Assembly: GCA_002709005.1 (NCBI GenBank)
Contig: PAPH01000021.1
Span: 98,183 to 162,182 of the forward strand
Direction: 5' to 3'
Length of the DNA: 64,000 nucleotides
Origin: Hyphomicrobiales bacterium
GTDB lineage: Bacteria > Pseudomonadota > Alphaproteobacteria > Rhizobiales > Rhizobiaceae
How positions within the stretch are numbered: position 1 is the stretch's first letter; every line of letters starts with the position of its first letter. Under the pieces are notes generated by a model. That model saw only the letters and a program-made list of their open reading frames with translations, ran no database searches and was not told the origin of the DNA. The translations under genes and the position numbers were made by a program. Positions 39,081-46,817 of the stretch are shown here, in pieces.

Positions 39081-39733
39081 CAGATCTTGCCTCCGACCTT
39101 CTCGAGACGACGCGACAACATGGTCAGCGGCACGAGAAGAATAAGGAAAATGACGCCGACGGCGGTGTAGATCTCCATCGGGCGGTAGGTGAAGGAGCTG
39201 ATGTAGCTCGCCTGATAGAGGAGGTCCGGAACCGTGATCATCGACAGGAGCGTGGTGTTCTTCATCTGGATGATGGACTGGCCGGCCAGCGGCGGAATCA
39301 TCTTGCGGAACGCCTGCGGGAGGATGATGCGGCGCATCCGCTGGCTGTAGGACATGCCGATCGCGGTGGCGGCATCCGTCTGGCCCGGGTCGATCGACTG
39401 CACACCGGCGCGCAGGATTTCGGCATAGAACGAGCCGACGTAGCAGCTCAGGCCGATGAAGCCCGCCCAGAACTTGGTGATGTTCAAATTGGCGAAGATC
39501 GGAAAGGCGTAATAGATCCACAACAGCGCCACGAGCAGCGGGATGTTGCGGAAGAATTCGACATAGATCTGGCCGATGAGCACCAGCGGCCGGAAGGTGC
39601 TGAGCTGGATCAGGCCGATGACGAGGCCGATCACCAATCCTGCGGCGATGGTGATGACGGTGAAGTAGAGCGTCATCAGCAACCCGTCCCACAACAGGCC
39701 GGCATTGCTGGTGATTACCGAGAAATCAAACAT
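39080..39733 (-). CDS. Amino-acid-type ABC transporter permease
   Basis: 217 residues from the ATG at 39731-39733 (GAGGAA six bases upstream, itself inside an upstream ATG). About five membrane segments. The His/Glu/Gln permease motif is seen as [55 protein letters not shown]. Only one permease gene is present, so the channel is probably a homodimer. A one-base overlap with the ATPase start (TGATG) suggests translational coupling. The binding-protein gene is 97 bases upstream, with a strong hairpin between. Confidence 0.95.
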   Translation of the reverse strand: MFDFSVITSNAGLLWDGLLMTLYFTVITIAAGLVIGLVIGLIQLSTFRPLVLIGQIYVEFFRNIPLLVALLWIYYAFPIFANLNITKFWAGFIGLSCYVGSFYAEILRAGVQSIDPGQTDAATAIGMSYSQRMRRIILPQAFRKMIPPLAGQSIIQMKNTTLLSMITVPDLLYQASYISSFTYRPMEIYTAVGVIFLILLVPLTMLSRRLEKVGGKI

Positions 39734-39794
39734 GGCATTCCTCATGGAACGCTTCGCCCGACACAGTGGCGGGTCGGAACGGCTGGGCAGAACT

Positions 39795-39820
39795 CACCGG
39801 CCGTCCGAAGACGGCCGGTG
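39795..39820 (-). repeat. Eleven-base-pair hairpin between binding-protein and permease genes
   Basis: CACCGGCCGTC and GACGGCCGGTG pair perfectly with a CGAA-type tetraloop. No T run follows on the minus strand. Such hairpins after a binding-protein gene usually protect its message, keeping binding protein in excess over membrane parts. Confidence 0.65.
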
Positions 39821-39830
39821 CAGGGCGATG

Positions 39831-40670
39831 TCAGAAGCTGAAGCCTTCCGGCAGGATCGACAGGTCGATACCGCGGGCTTCCCAGGCACGGGCGAGCTTG
39901 CCCTGTGCGAGGCCGAGCGAGCGTTCCTGCTGCACCCAGTTGGTCAGGAAGTTGATGAAGCCGGCATTGCCGGGCTTGCGGGCGACGGCGAGCGTGGCGG
40001 GATTGCGCAGGATCGGCTCGGGAAGCGAAACGTCGCCGATGTCCTGGTTGGTTATCTGGAGGGCATCGAAGACAGCGAGCACGACGGCGTCGGCACGACC
40101 GGCCTGAAGCTCCATCAGAGCCTGACCACGGTCCTCGACCGGGGTGATGGTGGCCTTCGGCAGCAGTGCCTCAGCGACGATCTGCATGGTCGAGCCCTTC
40201 TGGACCACAACATTCTTTTCCGGATTGTTGAGCTCATTCCAGGTGGCGACAGGCTTGCCCTTCGGTGTCAGCGCGGCCCAGGCGTCGGTGAAGATCGGCT
40301 CCCACAGATAGTCGACCACGAGGCCGCGCTTGGGGTTCGGGTTCACGCCGATGGCGACGTCGATCTTGTTGGACTGGAAGTCGGCGGCCAGGTTGCCCCA
40401 GGTGGTTTCGACCGGCTCGATTTCGACACCGAGCTGTTCGGCGACTTCGCTGAGAAACTCGACATAGAAACCACTCCATTCGCCGGTTTCCTTGTCCTTG
40501 ATGTACCCGGGCTCTTCACCGGTCATGACCGGTATCTTCAGAACGCCCGATTCACGGATTTCGTTGATGACCTTGGACGGATCGTCATCGGCGACGGCGG
40601 GAGCAGCGGCGGCGGTGAGCAGCGAGAGGCCAACGGCGGCGGCTGCGAAGAATGAACTGAACTTAGACAT
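39831..40670 (-). CDS. Amino-acid-type solute-binding protein (SBP_bac_3)
   Basis: 279 residues; signal peptide SSFFAAAAVGLSLLTAAAAPAVA. Family-3 segments are VINEIRESGVLKIPVMTGEEPGYI, VETTWGNLAADFQSNKIDVAIG and NPNPKRGLVVDYLWEP. It shares most of these with the orphan binding protein at 30388-31227, clearly a duplication with later divergence. It lies between the epimerase gene (19 bases) and the permease gene, and supplies substrate specificity for the transporter. Confidence 0.93.
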   Translation of the reverse strand: MSKFSSFFAAAAVGLSLLTAAAAPAVADDDPSKVINEIRESGVLKIPVMTGEEPGYIKDKETGEWSGFYVEFLSEVAEQLGVEIEPVETTWGNLAADFQSNKIDVAIGVNPNPKRGLVVDYLWEPIFTDAWAALTPKGKPVATWNELNNPEKNVVVQKGSTMQIVAEALLPKATITPVEDRGQALMELQAGRADAVVLAVFDALQITNQDIGDVSLPEPILRNPATLAVARKPGNAGFINFLTNWVQQERSLGLAQGKLARAWEARGIDLSILPEGFSF

Positions 40671-40689
40671 ATCAAGTTCCCCTTTTTAT

Positions 40690-41682
40690 TCAGTTGCAGA
40701 GAAACCCGCGCGAAAGCGGATCATCGCTTTCGAACAGGATGGTTTGGGTGGAGGTGATAAAGGCGCTTCCCTCGATCTCGACGATGCTGGCCGAGCGTTC
40801 ACCGACCGGCTGCGTTCCGGCGAGGCGAAGAGTGAAAGGAATTCCGAGGATGTTGCGCGCCGTGTAGGCCTTCTCCGGGGCGAGTTGCCCGGTCTCGAGA
40901 AGCCAGCACATGCGCGCGGCAGAACCGGTGCCGCAAGGCGAGCGGTCGAACTTGTTGGAGGCGAGAACGAGGAAGTGGGTGGCATCGTCGGGTGCCGAGG
41001 CACTGTAGAACAACACGCTCGGCATCGCCGCGTCGCCGATGACTTCGCTGCCGATCAGCGCCTTCGACAGCGCCGACTTGATGGCCCAGCCGGCCCGCAT
41101 GAGCGAGGACGCATTGGCCGGCGCGAGCTCCAGCCCAAGCGCATCCGCGTCCACCAGCGCATACCACATGCCGCCATAGACGATCGGCGCATCCACCGGG
41201 CCGACGTCTTCGACATCCACCTTGACGCTATCGATCCCGACATAGCTCGGCACATTCCTGAGGCGAACAGAGGAAAGGGTGCCGTCATCCGCCCAGCTCA
41301 GCCCGACCGTGACGACACCAGCGGGCGTCTCCAAGGTGAAGGTGTCCCCGCTTTCGGAGGTAATCGCTCCGGTGAAGGCAAGCGTCTTGGCGAAACCGAT
41401 CGTGCCGTGGCCGCACATGTCGAGATAGACATAGGAGGAAATGAAGAACACGCCGAAATCGGCAACTTCGGACGGAACCTGGACGGCGCCCACCATCGCG
41501 GCGTGGCCGCGCGGCTCGTGCAGGAGCGCTGACCGAAGATGGTCGAAGCGGGCGCGGAAGTCGTCGCGGCGGGCGCGTACGGAGTTCCCCTTGAGAGCCG
41601 GCACCCCGCTCAGGATCACCCGCGTCGGGTGACCCGCCGTGTGGCTGTCGATCGTACTGAAGGCTGCAGCGAGAGACACCAT
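40690..41682 (-). CDS. Proline racemase-family epimerase (proline racemase or 4-hydroxyproline 2-epimerase)
   Basis: 330 residues from the ATG at 41680-41682; a longer frame re-reads the GntR gene. Both catalytic cysteines are present: Cys90 in YLDMCGHGTIG and Cys250 in DRSPCGTGSAARM. This Cys/Cys pair indicates an epimerase, since dehydratases of the family carry Thr at the second place. It interconverts the alpha-carbon of proline or a hydroxyproline. With the DadA-like enzyme of the same operon it would give L to D, then oxidation. It starts eight bases after the GntR stop. Confidence 0.9.
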   Translation of the reverse strand: MVSLAAAFSTIDSHTAGHPTRVILSGVPALKGNSVRARRDDFRARFDHLRSALLHEPRGHAAMVGAVQVPSEVADFGVFFISSYVYLDMCGHGTIGFAKTLAFTGAITSESGDTFTLETPAGVVTVGLSWADDGTLSSVRLRNVPSYVGIDSVKVDVEDVGPVDAPIVYGGMWYALVDADALGLELAPANASSLMRAGWAIKSALSKALIGSEVIGDAAMPSVLFYSASAPDDATHFLVLASNKFDRSPCGTGSAARMCWLLETGQLAPEKAYTARNILGIPFTLRLAGTQPVGERSASIVEIEGSAFITSTQTILFESDDPLSRGFLCN

Positions 41683-41690
41683 GGCGGAAG

Positions 41691-42368
41691 CTACTCTCCG
41701 AAAGCCTGCCGGACCCCGTCGCGCATCGTCTGCCAGATCTCGCGAATGAGGTTCTCGGTCATAGACTGCGCCGCCGCGCCATCTCCGGCGAGGATCGCAT
41801 CGTAAATGCGGGACGTATCCTCCAGCGACAGGCGGACGATGTCGGGGTTTTGTTCGTAGGCGTGGAAACGGTAGCGAAGCGCCTGCTTCTCGAGCCCGGC
41901 AAGCAGCCGCATGAGCGTCTTGTTGCCGGAGAGTTCGTAGGTCAGGAAAGAGCCGCGCACGTCGACCGAAAAGAAGGCCCTCGCGTCGTTGCTCGCCTGC
42001 GCCTTCCGCAACTCCTCGCGCAAGACATGGAACTGCGCCTTCTTCTGCGGCTCGTCTGCCTCGGCGGCCTGGCACGCAACCAGCCCTTCCAGCTCGATGC
42101 GGCAGGTATAGACTTCGTCGAAATCGCGCAGTGACAACGGCGAGACCCAGATCCCGCGGCGCGCTTCGCGGATGACCAGACCGTCGCGCTCCAGCATTCT
42201 CAGCGCTTCGCGTACCGGCGAGCGGCTGACGCCATAGCGCTCTGAGACCACTTCCTCGGTCAGACGCTCGTTCGATTTCAAGCGACCAAAGATGATCTCT
42301 TCCTCGAGAAGAGCCGCGAGGTTGTCAGGGATGGCCGCCGATAAAGCGCTTTGTCTGGTCAAAATCAT
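41691..42368 (-). CDS. GntR-family (FCD) regulator of the amino-acid operon
   Basis: 225 residues. The winged helix is canonical: EEEIIFGRLKSNERLTEEVVSERYGVSRSPVREALRMLERDGLV. The FCD effector domain (about residues 80-215) contains SGNKTLMRLLAGLEKQALRYRFHAYEQNP. First gene of the ten-gene operon; its gene is divergent from an aldehyde dehydrogenase gene, with the palindrome TGTATACA in between at 42382-42389. Autoregulation and control of the divergent ALDH are expected. The ligand is probably the amino-acid substrate or an intermediate. Confidence 0.93.
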   Translation of the reverse strand: MILTRQSALSAAIPDNLAALLEEEIIFGRLKSNERLTEEVVSERYGVSRSPVREALRMLERDGLVIREARRGIWVSPLSLRDFDEVYTCRIELEGLVACQAAEADEPQKKAQFHVLREELRKAQASNDARAFFSVDVRGSFLTYELSGNKTLMRLLAGLEKQALRYRFHAYEQNPDIVRLSLEDTSRIYDAILAGDGAAAQSMTENLIREIWQTMRDGVRQAFGE

Positions 42369-42381
42369 ATCGACACCATAC

Positions 42382-42389
42382 TGTATACA
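42382..42389. promoter_or_regulatory. FCD/GntR-type operator core
   Basis: TGTATACA is a perfect eight-base dyad, flanked as ATACTGTATACAATGTAC. Many FCD-type GntR regulators bind TTGTATACAA-like sites, so the adjacent regulator is a natural partner. It is 13 bases from the GntR start and 91 from the ALDH start. Confidence 0.6.
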
Positions 42390-42480
42390 ATGTACTAGTC
42401 AAGCAGATTGTGATGGCTACCCGGTCCACCTCCCGGGCAGCGGGGCCAGCGCACACCAACAGAATGAAAAGGAGTGCTCC

Positions 42481-43920
42481 ATGTACGGGGAAAAGCTTGA
42501 ATTGCTGATTGACGGCAAGTTCCGCCAGGGCTCGGAAGGAAAGGGAGAAGACCTCATCAATCCGGCAACCGAAGAGGTCCTCGCCCATCTCCCGCACGCC
42601 TCGACCGCGGATCTCGAGGAAGCGCTCCAGGCCTCGCAGCGCGGCTTCATCGCCTGGAAGGCAAAGACTGCCCAGGAACGCTACGTGATCATGTCGAAGG
42701 CGGCCAATCTCATCGAGGAGCGCAAGGAAGCCATCGCGCGCATCCTGACGATGGAAAACGGCAAGCCGCTCGCCGAATCGATCGGCGAGGTCCAGTTCTC
42801 CGCCGACGCGACGCGCTGGTATGCGGAAGAAGGCAAGCGCGCCTACGGGCGCATCGTGCCCGCGCGCGTTCCGGGCGTGCGTCAGATGGTGTTCAAGGAA
42901 CCGGTGGGACCCGTGGTGGCTTTCGCCGCCTGGAACTTCCCCGCCAGCAACGCCATCCGCAAGATTGCCGGTGCGCTCGGCGCCGGCTGCTCGATTATCC
43001 TGAAACCGGCCGAGGAAACGCCGGGCACGGCAATCGCCTTTGCGCGCGCCTTCCAGGAAGCCGGTCTGCCTGACGGCGTGCTAAACATCGTCTTCGGCAA
43101 TCCGGCCGAGGTCTCCGAATATCTCGTCGCCTCGCCGATCCCGAAAAAGGTCTCGCTCACCGGCTCCACCCGGGTCGGCAAGCTTCTTCAGAAGCAGGCG
43201 GCGGACACCCTCAAGCGTTGCACCATGGAACTGGGCGGCCATGCGCCGGTCATTGTTCACCACGATGCCGATCTCGAGAAGACGCTCGATATGCTCGTGG
43301 CCTTCAAGTACCGAAACGCCGGTCAGGTCTGCACCTCGCCGACGCGCTTTTATGTTCACGAATCTCTCTATGACAAATTCGCCGCGGGCTTTGCGGAACG
43401 TGTCTCCAGGCTGAAGGTCGGCTATGGTCTCGACGAAGGCGTGCAGATGGGCCCGATGATCGCGCCGCGGCGCCTCGACGCCATGGACAAGCTGATTGCC
43501 GATGCCGTATCCAACGGCGCCAAGGTCATCGCGGGCGGGGAACGACTGGGCAACAAGGGCTATTTCTTTGCTCCCACGGCACTCCGCGACGTCAACGACA
43601 ACGCCTTGATCATGTCGGAGGAGCCCTTCGGTCCGATCGCGCCGACCACCGCGTTCTCCGACTTCGATTCCGTGATCGAGCGAGCCAACAGCCTCGAATA
43701 CGGCCTTGCTTCCTTTGTCTTCACCAAGGATCTCCACCTGGCGCAGAAAACCGAAATGGCCCTCAATGCGGGACTTGTCGGCGTCAATGGAATGGCCGTC
43801 TCCACACCGGAAACACCCTTCGGGGGCGTCAATGAATCCGGCTATGGTTCGGAAAGCGGGACGGAAGGTCTCGAGGCTTTCCTGCGGACGAAGTTCGTCA
43901 GCGAGACCGGCTGGGCCTGA
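42481..43920 (+). CDS. Succinate-semialdehyde / 2-oxoglutarate-semialdehyde dehydrogenase-like ALDH
   Basis: 479 residues from the ATG at 42481, after AAAAGGAG. Motifs are FAAWNFPASNAIRKIAGALGAG, GSTRVGKLL, ELGGHAPVIV (Glu general base) and GQVCTSPTRF (Cys nucleophile). The GabD-like C-terminus includes VGVNGMAVSTPETPFGGVNESGYGSE. In hydroxyproline use, this class oxidises 2-oxoglutarate semialdehyde to 2-oxoglutarate, which would fit the racemase-family gene nearby. It is transcribed opposite to the operon from the GntR divergent promoter. Confidence 0.9.
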   Translation: MYGEKLELLIDGKFRQGSEGKGEDLINPATEEVLAHLPHASTADLEEALQASQRGFIAWKAKTAQERYVIMSKAANLIEERKEAIARILTMENGKPLAESIGEVQFSADATRWYAEEGKRAYGRIVPARVPGVRQMVFKEPVGPVVAFAAWNFPASNAIRKIAGALGAGCSIILKPAEETPGTAIAFARAFQEAGLPDGVLNIVFGNPAEVSEYLVASPIPKKVSLTGSTRVGKLLQKQAADTLKRCTMELGGHAPVIVHHDADLEKTLDMLVAFKYRNAGQVCTSPTRFYVHESLYDKFAAGFAERVSRLKVGYGLDEGVQMGPMIAPRRLDAMDKLIADAVSNGAKVIAGGERLGNKGYFFAPTALRDVNDNALIMSEEPFGPIAPTTAFSDFDSVIERANSLEYGLASFVFTKDLHLAQKTEMALNAGLVGVNGMAVSTPETPFGGVNESGYGSESGTEGLEAFLRTKFVSETGWA

Positions 43921-44411
43921 CCGACGCTACAGTGCGCACTAAAACGGCGGCCTTCGGGCCCCGTTTCCCTACTTTCACCTGCCCTCCTCACCCGCCAAAA
44001 GGCAATTGCGATCAGGCTCCATTTCCGCCACGCCGGTCACCAGAGAACCGGACACCCGGATCGATCGGAGGGTCCCCTGAGGCTTGACTGGAGGTTCACT
44101 TGTCGCTGGAGGTGGTTTGCCGTGCCGAAAGCATATTCACTTATTTGCGCGGGCACGTTGTAACGTTCGTGGACGCCGCATCACCGGCATAGTGTCGCGC
44201 ACACTGATCGAAGACCACTTCCCTGACCACCGAGGTCTGGGACGCATGACGCGCCGCCGCCCTTCCGGCCAGAGATCCGGGTGTTGCCTATCATCAACGC
44301 GCGCTCGCGCGATGTCATGCGACGTTTGCTTGATCTCGCCGATGACCGGATCGTGCGCCGCCGTCGATAGATTGCAGGACCGGACGCACAAACAAAGCTT
44401 CTTCCCGGCGT
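43921..44411. other. About 490 bases without a recognisable gene
   Basis: Begins with a terminator-like hairpin. Further on a few frames (for example around 44084-44536) stay open but lack family signals, and their codon pattern is unlike neighbouring genes. Nothing else recognisable. Confidence 0.4.
43942..43966 (+). terminator. Intrinsic terminator-like hairpin after the ALDH gene
   Basis: AAACGG, a bulged C, GGCC, the stable TTCG loop, GGCC and CCGTTT form a hairpin of about 10 bp, 21 bases past the stop. The T tract is short (GTTTCCC), so strength is moderate. Confidence 0.55.
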
Positions 44412-45314
44412 TTACCGGGCGGAAGAGACCTGCGACAGGATCCATGCCTCGAATGCCCTCGATGCCGGGATATCCGTCTTCCCCTCCGGCGAGACGAGAT
44501 AATAGTTGTTCTCGGTCGTCAGCGACCGGTCAATGACGACTTTCAGCCGCCCGGATGAAAGTTCGCCCTCGATGAGGTAGCGCGGCAACAGCGCAAAACC
44601 GAGCCCCGCGGTGGCAGCCTCGATGATCATGTTGAACTGGTCGAAGCGATGGCCGTGGAAGGCAAGCAGACCGGTTCCGCCATTCTGCTCGAACCAGTCG
44701 GCCCATTGGCGCGGCCGGGTCGCAAGATGGAGCAACGGGCAGCCCGAAAAGTCCTCCACCCTGTGAACTGAATGCCGGGACAAGAGACCGGGGCTCCCGA
44801 CCGGCAGGATGACCTCGCTGCACAGATAGGTGCAGCTCGCATGCGCCCAGACAGGCTGTCCGTAGTGGATCGCCAGATCGAAATCCTCCTCCGCGAGATC
44901 GAACGGCAGGGAATGCGAGGCGATGTTGACGACGATGTCGGGGTGCCTTGCGGTGAAATCGGCAAGCCGCGGCAACAGCCATCGGCTTGCAAATGTCGGC
45001 AGGGCGGAAAGGGAAAGCGAACTTCGCCCGTCAGCCGAAGCCATCGCGCGCTGCACCATTTCTTCGGACTGGGCGAGAATCCGCAGCACGGAGGGAAGCA
45101 GCGACCTGCCTATGGCGGAGAGGACCACGCGCCGCCGCACCCGCTCGAAGAGCGTGACGCCAAGCTGCGTTTCCAGCGTCCGGATCTGCCGGCTTACCGC
45201 GCTCTGCGTCAGGTTCAGCTCGGCAGCCGCCTGGGTGAAGCTTCCGTGCCGCGCCGCACATTCGAACGCCTGCAGAACGGAAAGGTCGGGAATGAGATTG
45301 CGGTTCAGATTCAT
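44412..45314 (-). CDS. LysR-family regulator divergent from the pipecolate/2-oxoadipate operon
   Basis: 300 residues. The winged helix reads LIPDLSVLQAFECAARHGSFTQAAAELNLTQSAVSRQIRTLE, then LFERVRRRVVLS. The co-inducer domain includes SLSALPTFASRWLLPRLADFTARHP, typical of the GcvA group. It is head to head with hglS, and a 21-bp palindrome lies in the 107-base gap. It probably activates the downstream catabolic operon in response to a lysine-pathway intermediate, an inference from gene order. Confidence 0.92.
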   Translation of the reverse strand: MNLNRNLIPDLSVLQAFECAARHGSFTQAAAELNLTQSAVSRQIRTLETQLGVTLFERVRRRVVLSAIGRSLLPSVLRILAQSEEMVQRAMASADGRSSLSLSALPTFASRWLLPRLADFTARHPDIVVNIASHSLPFDLAEEDFDLAIHYGQPVWAHASCTYLCSEVILPVGSPGLLSRHSVHRVEDFSGCPLLHLATRPRQWADWFEQNGGTGLLAFHGHRFDQFNMIIEAATAGLGFALLPRYLIEGELSSGRLKVVIDRSLTTENNYYLVSPEGKTDIPASRAFEAWILSQVSSAR

Positions 45315-45342
45315 TCCGTTTTCGCATGAATTGAGGCCAAAT

Positions 45343-45363
45343 CATCGCAATAACTTTGCGATG
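45343..45363. promoter_or_regulatory. LysR-type operator candidate between lysR and hglS
   Basis: CATCGCAA and TTGCGATG pair perfectly around five bases, a 21-bp dyad with a T-N11-A core. It lies 28 bases upstream of the LysR start and 58 upstream of the hglS start. Confidence 0.6.
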
Positions 45364-45421
45364 ACATCCGTTATTACGACCAAACAGAATGATTATGCCA
45401 GACAAAACGACGACGAGACCC

Positions 45422-46816
45422 ATGCCAGAGAGCAAGTTTGCATCCGCCGATTCCCTGCGCGCCGCTTTTTCGGCGGCCATGTCGGACATGTATCGCACAG
45501 AGGTCCCCGCCTACGGGACGCTGATCCGACTGGTCGAGGCGGTGAACGCGGAAACGCTCGCCGGCGATCCCGATCTCGCCCGACGACTCGCGGCGACGGA
45601 TTCTCTCGACCGCATCTCCGCCGAAAGGCACGGCGCGATCCGGCTGGGGACGGCCGCCGAACTGAAGATGATGCGGCGCGTCTTTGCGGTCATGGGCATG
45701 TATCCGGTCGGCTACTACGATCTGTCGGCTGCCGGCGTTCCCGTTCACTCGACTGCCTTCCGCCCTGTGGGCGATGGCCCTCTCAAGCGAAACCCGTTCC
45801 GTGTCTTCACCTCGCTCCTGCGGCTGGAACTGATTGCCGATGAGGATCTGCGCGCCCAGGCCGCGGAAATTCTCGATGCCCGCGATATCTTCACACCCGG
45901 CGCGCGCGACCTTGTCGAGAAAGCAGAACGCGACGGTGGCCTCTCCCCGGAGGATGGCGTCCGCTTCGTCGAGGAAGTGCTCGAAACCTTCCGCTGGCAC
46001 GACAAGGCAGTGGTCGATACGGCCATGTACGACCGGCTTCATGCCGCGCACCGGCTGATCGCCGACATCGTCTCGTTTCGCGGGCCGCACATCAATCACC
46101 TTACCCCGCGCACGCTCGATATCGACAAGGTGCAGGACCGCATGCCGGCCGAGGGGATCAACCCCAAGGCGGTCGTCGAAGGTCCGCCGACGCGCCGCTG
46201 CCCCATCCTTCTGCGCCAGACGTCGTTCAAGGCACTCGAGGAGCCGGTGGGCTTCGTCGGCGCGGACGGCGCCTGGGAAGAAGGCTCACACACGGCCCGC
46301 TTCGGCGAGATCGAACAGCGTGGCGTGGCACTGACACCGAAAGGCCGCGCCCTCTACGACGACCTTCTGACCAGGGCGCGCGCGAAAGTGCGCCCCGCGG
46401 CCGACGGCTCGAATGCCGACGCGTACCGCGCCGCACTCGCCGAAGCCTTCACCCCCTTCCCCGACGACTGGAACGACATTCGCCGCGCGGGACTGGGCTA
46501 TTTCGCCTATTCGCTGACCGAGAAAGGGCAGCGCACGGGGGTGAAGAACGGCGATATCGAGACCGCCCTCGAGGCCGGACTGGTGCAGTTCGATCCAATC
46601 GTCTACGAGGATTTCCTGCCCGTGAGCGCCGCCGGCATCTTCCAGTCCAATCTCGGCGACGGCGCAGCACAGGAATTCGTTGCGGGCCCCAACCAGCGCC
46701 GTTTCGAGAACGATCTCGGCGCTCCGGTGCTCGATGAATTCGCCCATTATGCCGAGATCGAAGCCGCATCCGTTCGGGACTGCCTGCAGGCAGCCGGTGT
46801 GGCGGCCGCGGAATGA
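45422..46816 (+). CDS. hglS: 2-Oxoadipate dioxygenase/decarboxylase HglS (DUF1338/YdcJ family)
   Basis: 464 residues from the ATG at 45422 (GACGAG upstream; an ATG at 45389 is possible). The DUF1338 pattern is seen: DSLDRISAERHGAIRLGTAAELKMMRRVFAVMGMYPVGYYDL. Metal ligands are expected from the His in AERHGAI, from HINHLTPR, and from a later Glu. In Pseudomonas putida HglS turns 2-oxoadipate into D-2-hydroxyglutarate with release of CO2. The next gene oxidises that product, and the whole operon supplies the precursor, so the assignment is well supported by context. Confidence 0.88.
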   Translation: MPESKFASADSLRAAFSAAMSDMYRTEVPAYGTLIRLVEAVNAETLAGDPDLARRLAATDSLDRISAERHGAIRLGTAAELKMMRRVFAVMGMYPVGYYDLSAAGVPVHSTAFRPVGDGPLKRNPFRVFTSLLRLELIADEDLRAQAAEILDARDIFTPGARDLVEKAERDGGLSPEDGVRFVEEVLETFRWHDKAVVDTAMYDRLHAAHRLIADIVSFRGPHINHLTPRTLDIDKVQDRMPAEGINPKAVVEGPPTRRCPILLRQTSFKALEEPVGFVGADGAWEEGSHTARFGEIEQRGVALTPKGRALYDDLLTRARAKVRPAADGSNADAYRAALAEAFTPFPDDWNDIRRAGLGYFAYSLTEKGQRTGVKNGDIETALEAGLVQFDPIVYEDFLPVSAAGIFQSNLGDGAAQEFVAGPNQRRFENDLGAPVLDEFAHYAEIEAASVRDCLQAAGVAAAE

Positions 46817-46817
46817 C

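Noticed and set aside
41683..42075. Longer N-terminus for the proline racemase-family gene
   Set aside because: It re-reads the GntR gene in another frame; the ATG at 41680-41682 gives the normal family length.
44084..44536. Plus-strand ORF of 150 residues
   Set aside because: Composition is atypical, it has no family signal and runs into the 3' part of the LysR gene on the opposite strand.
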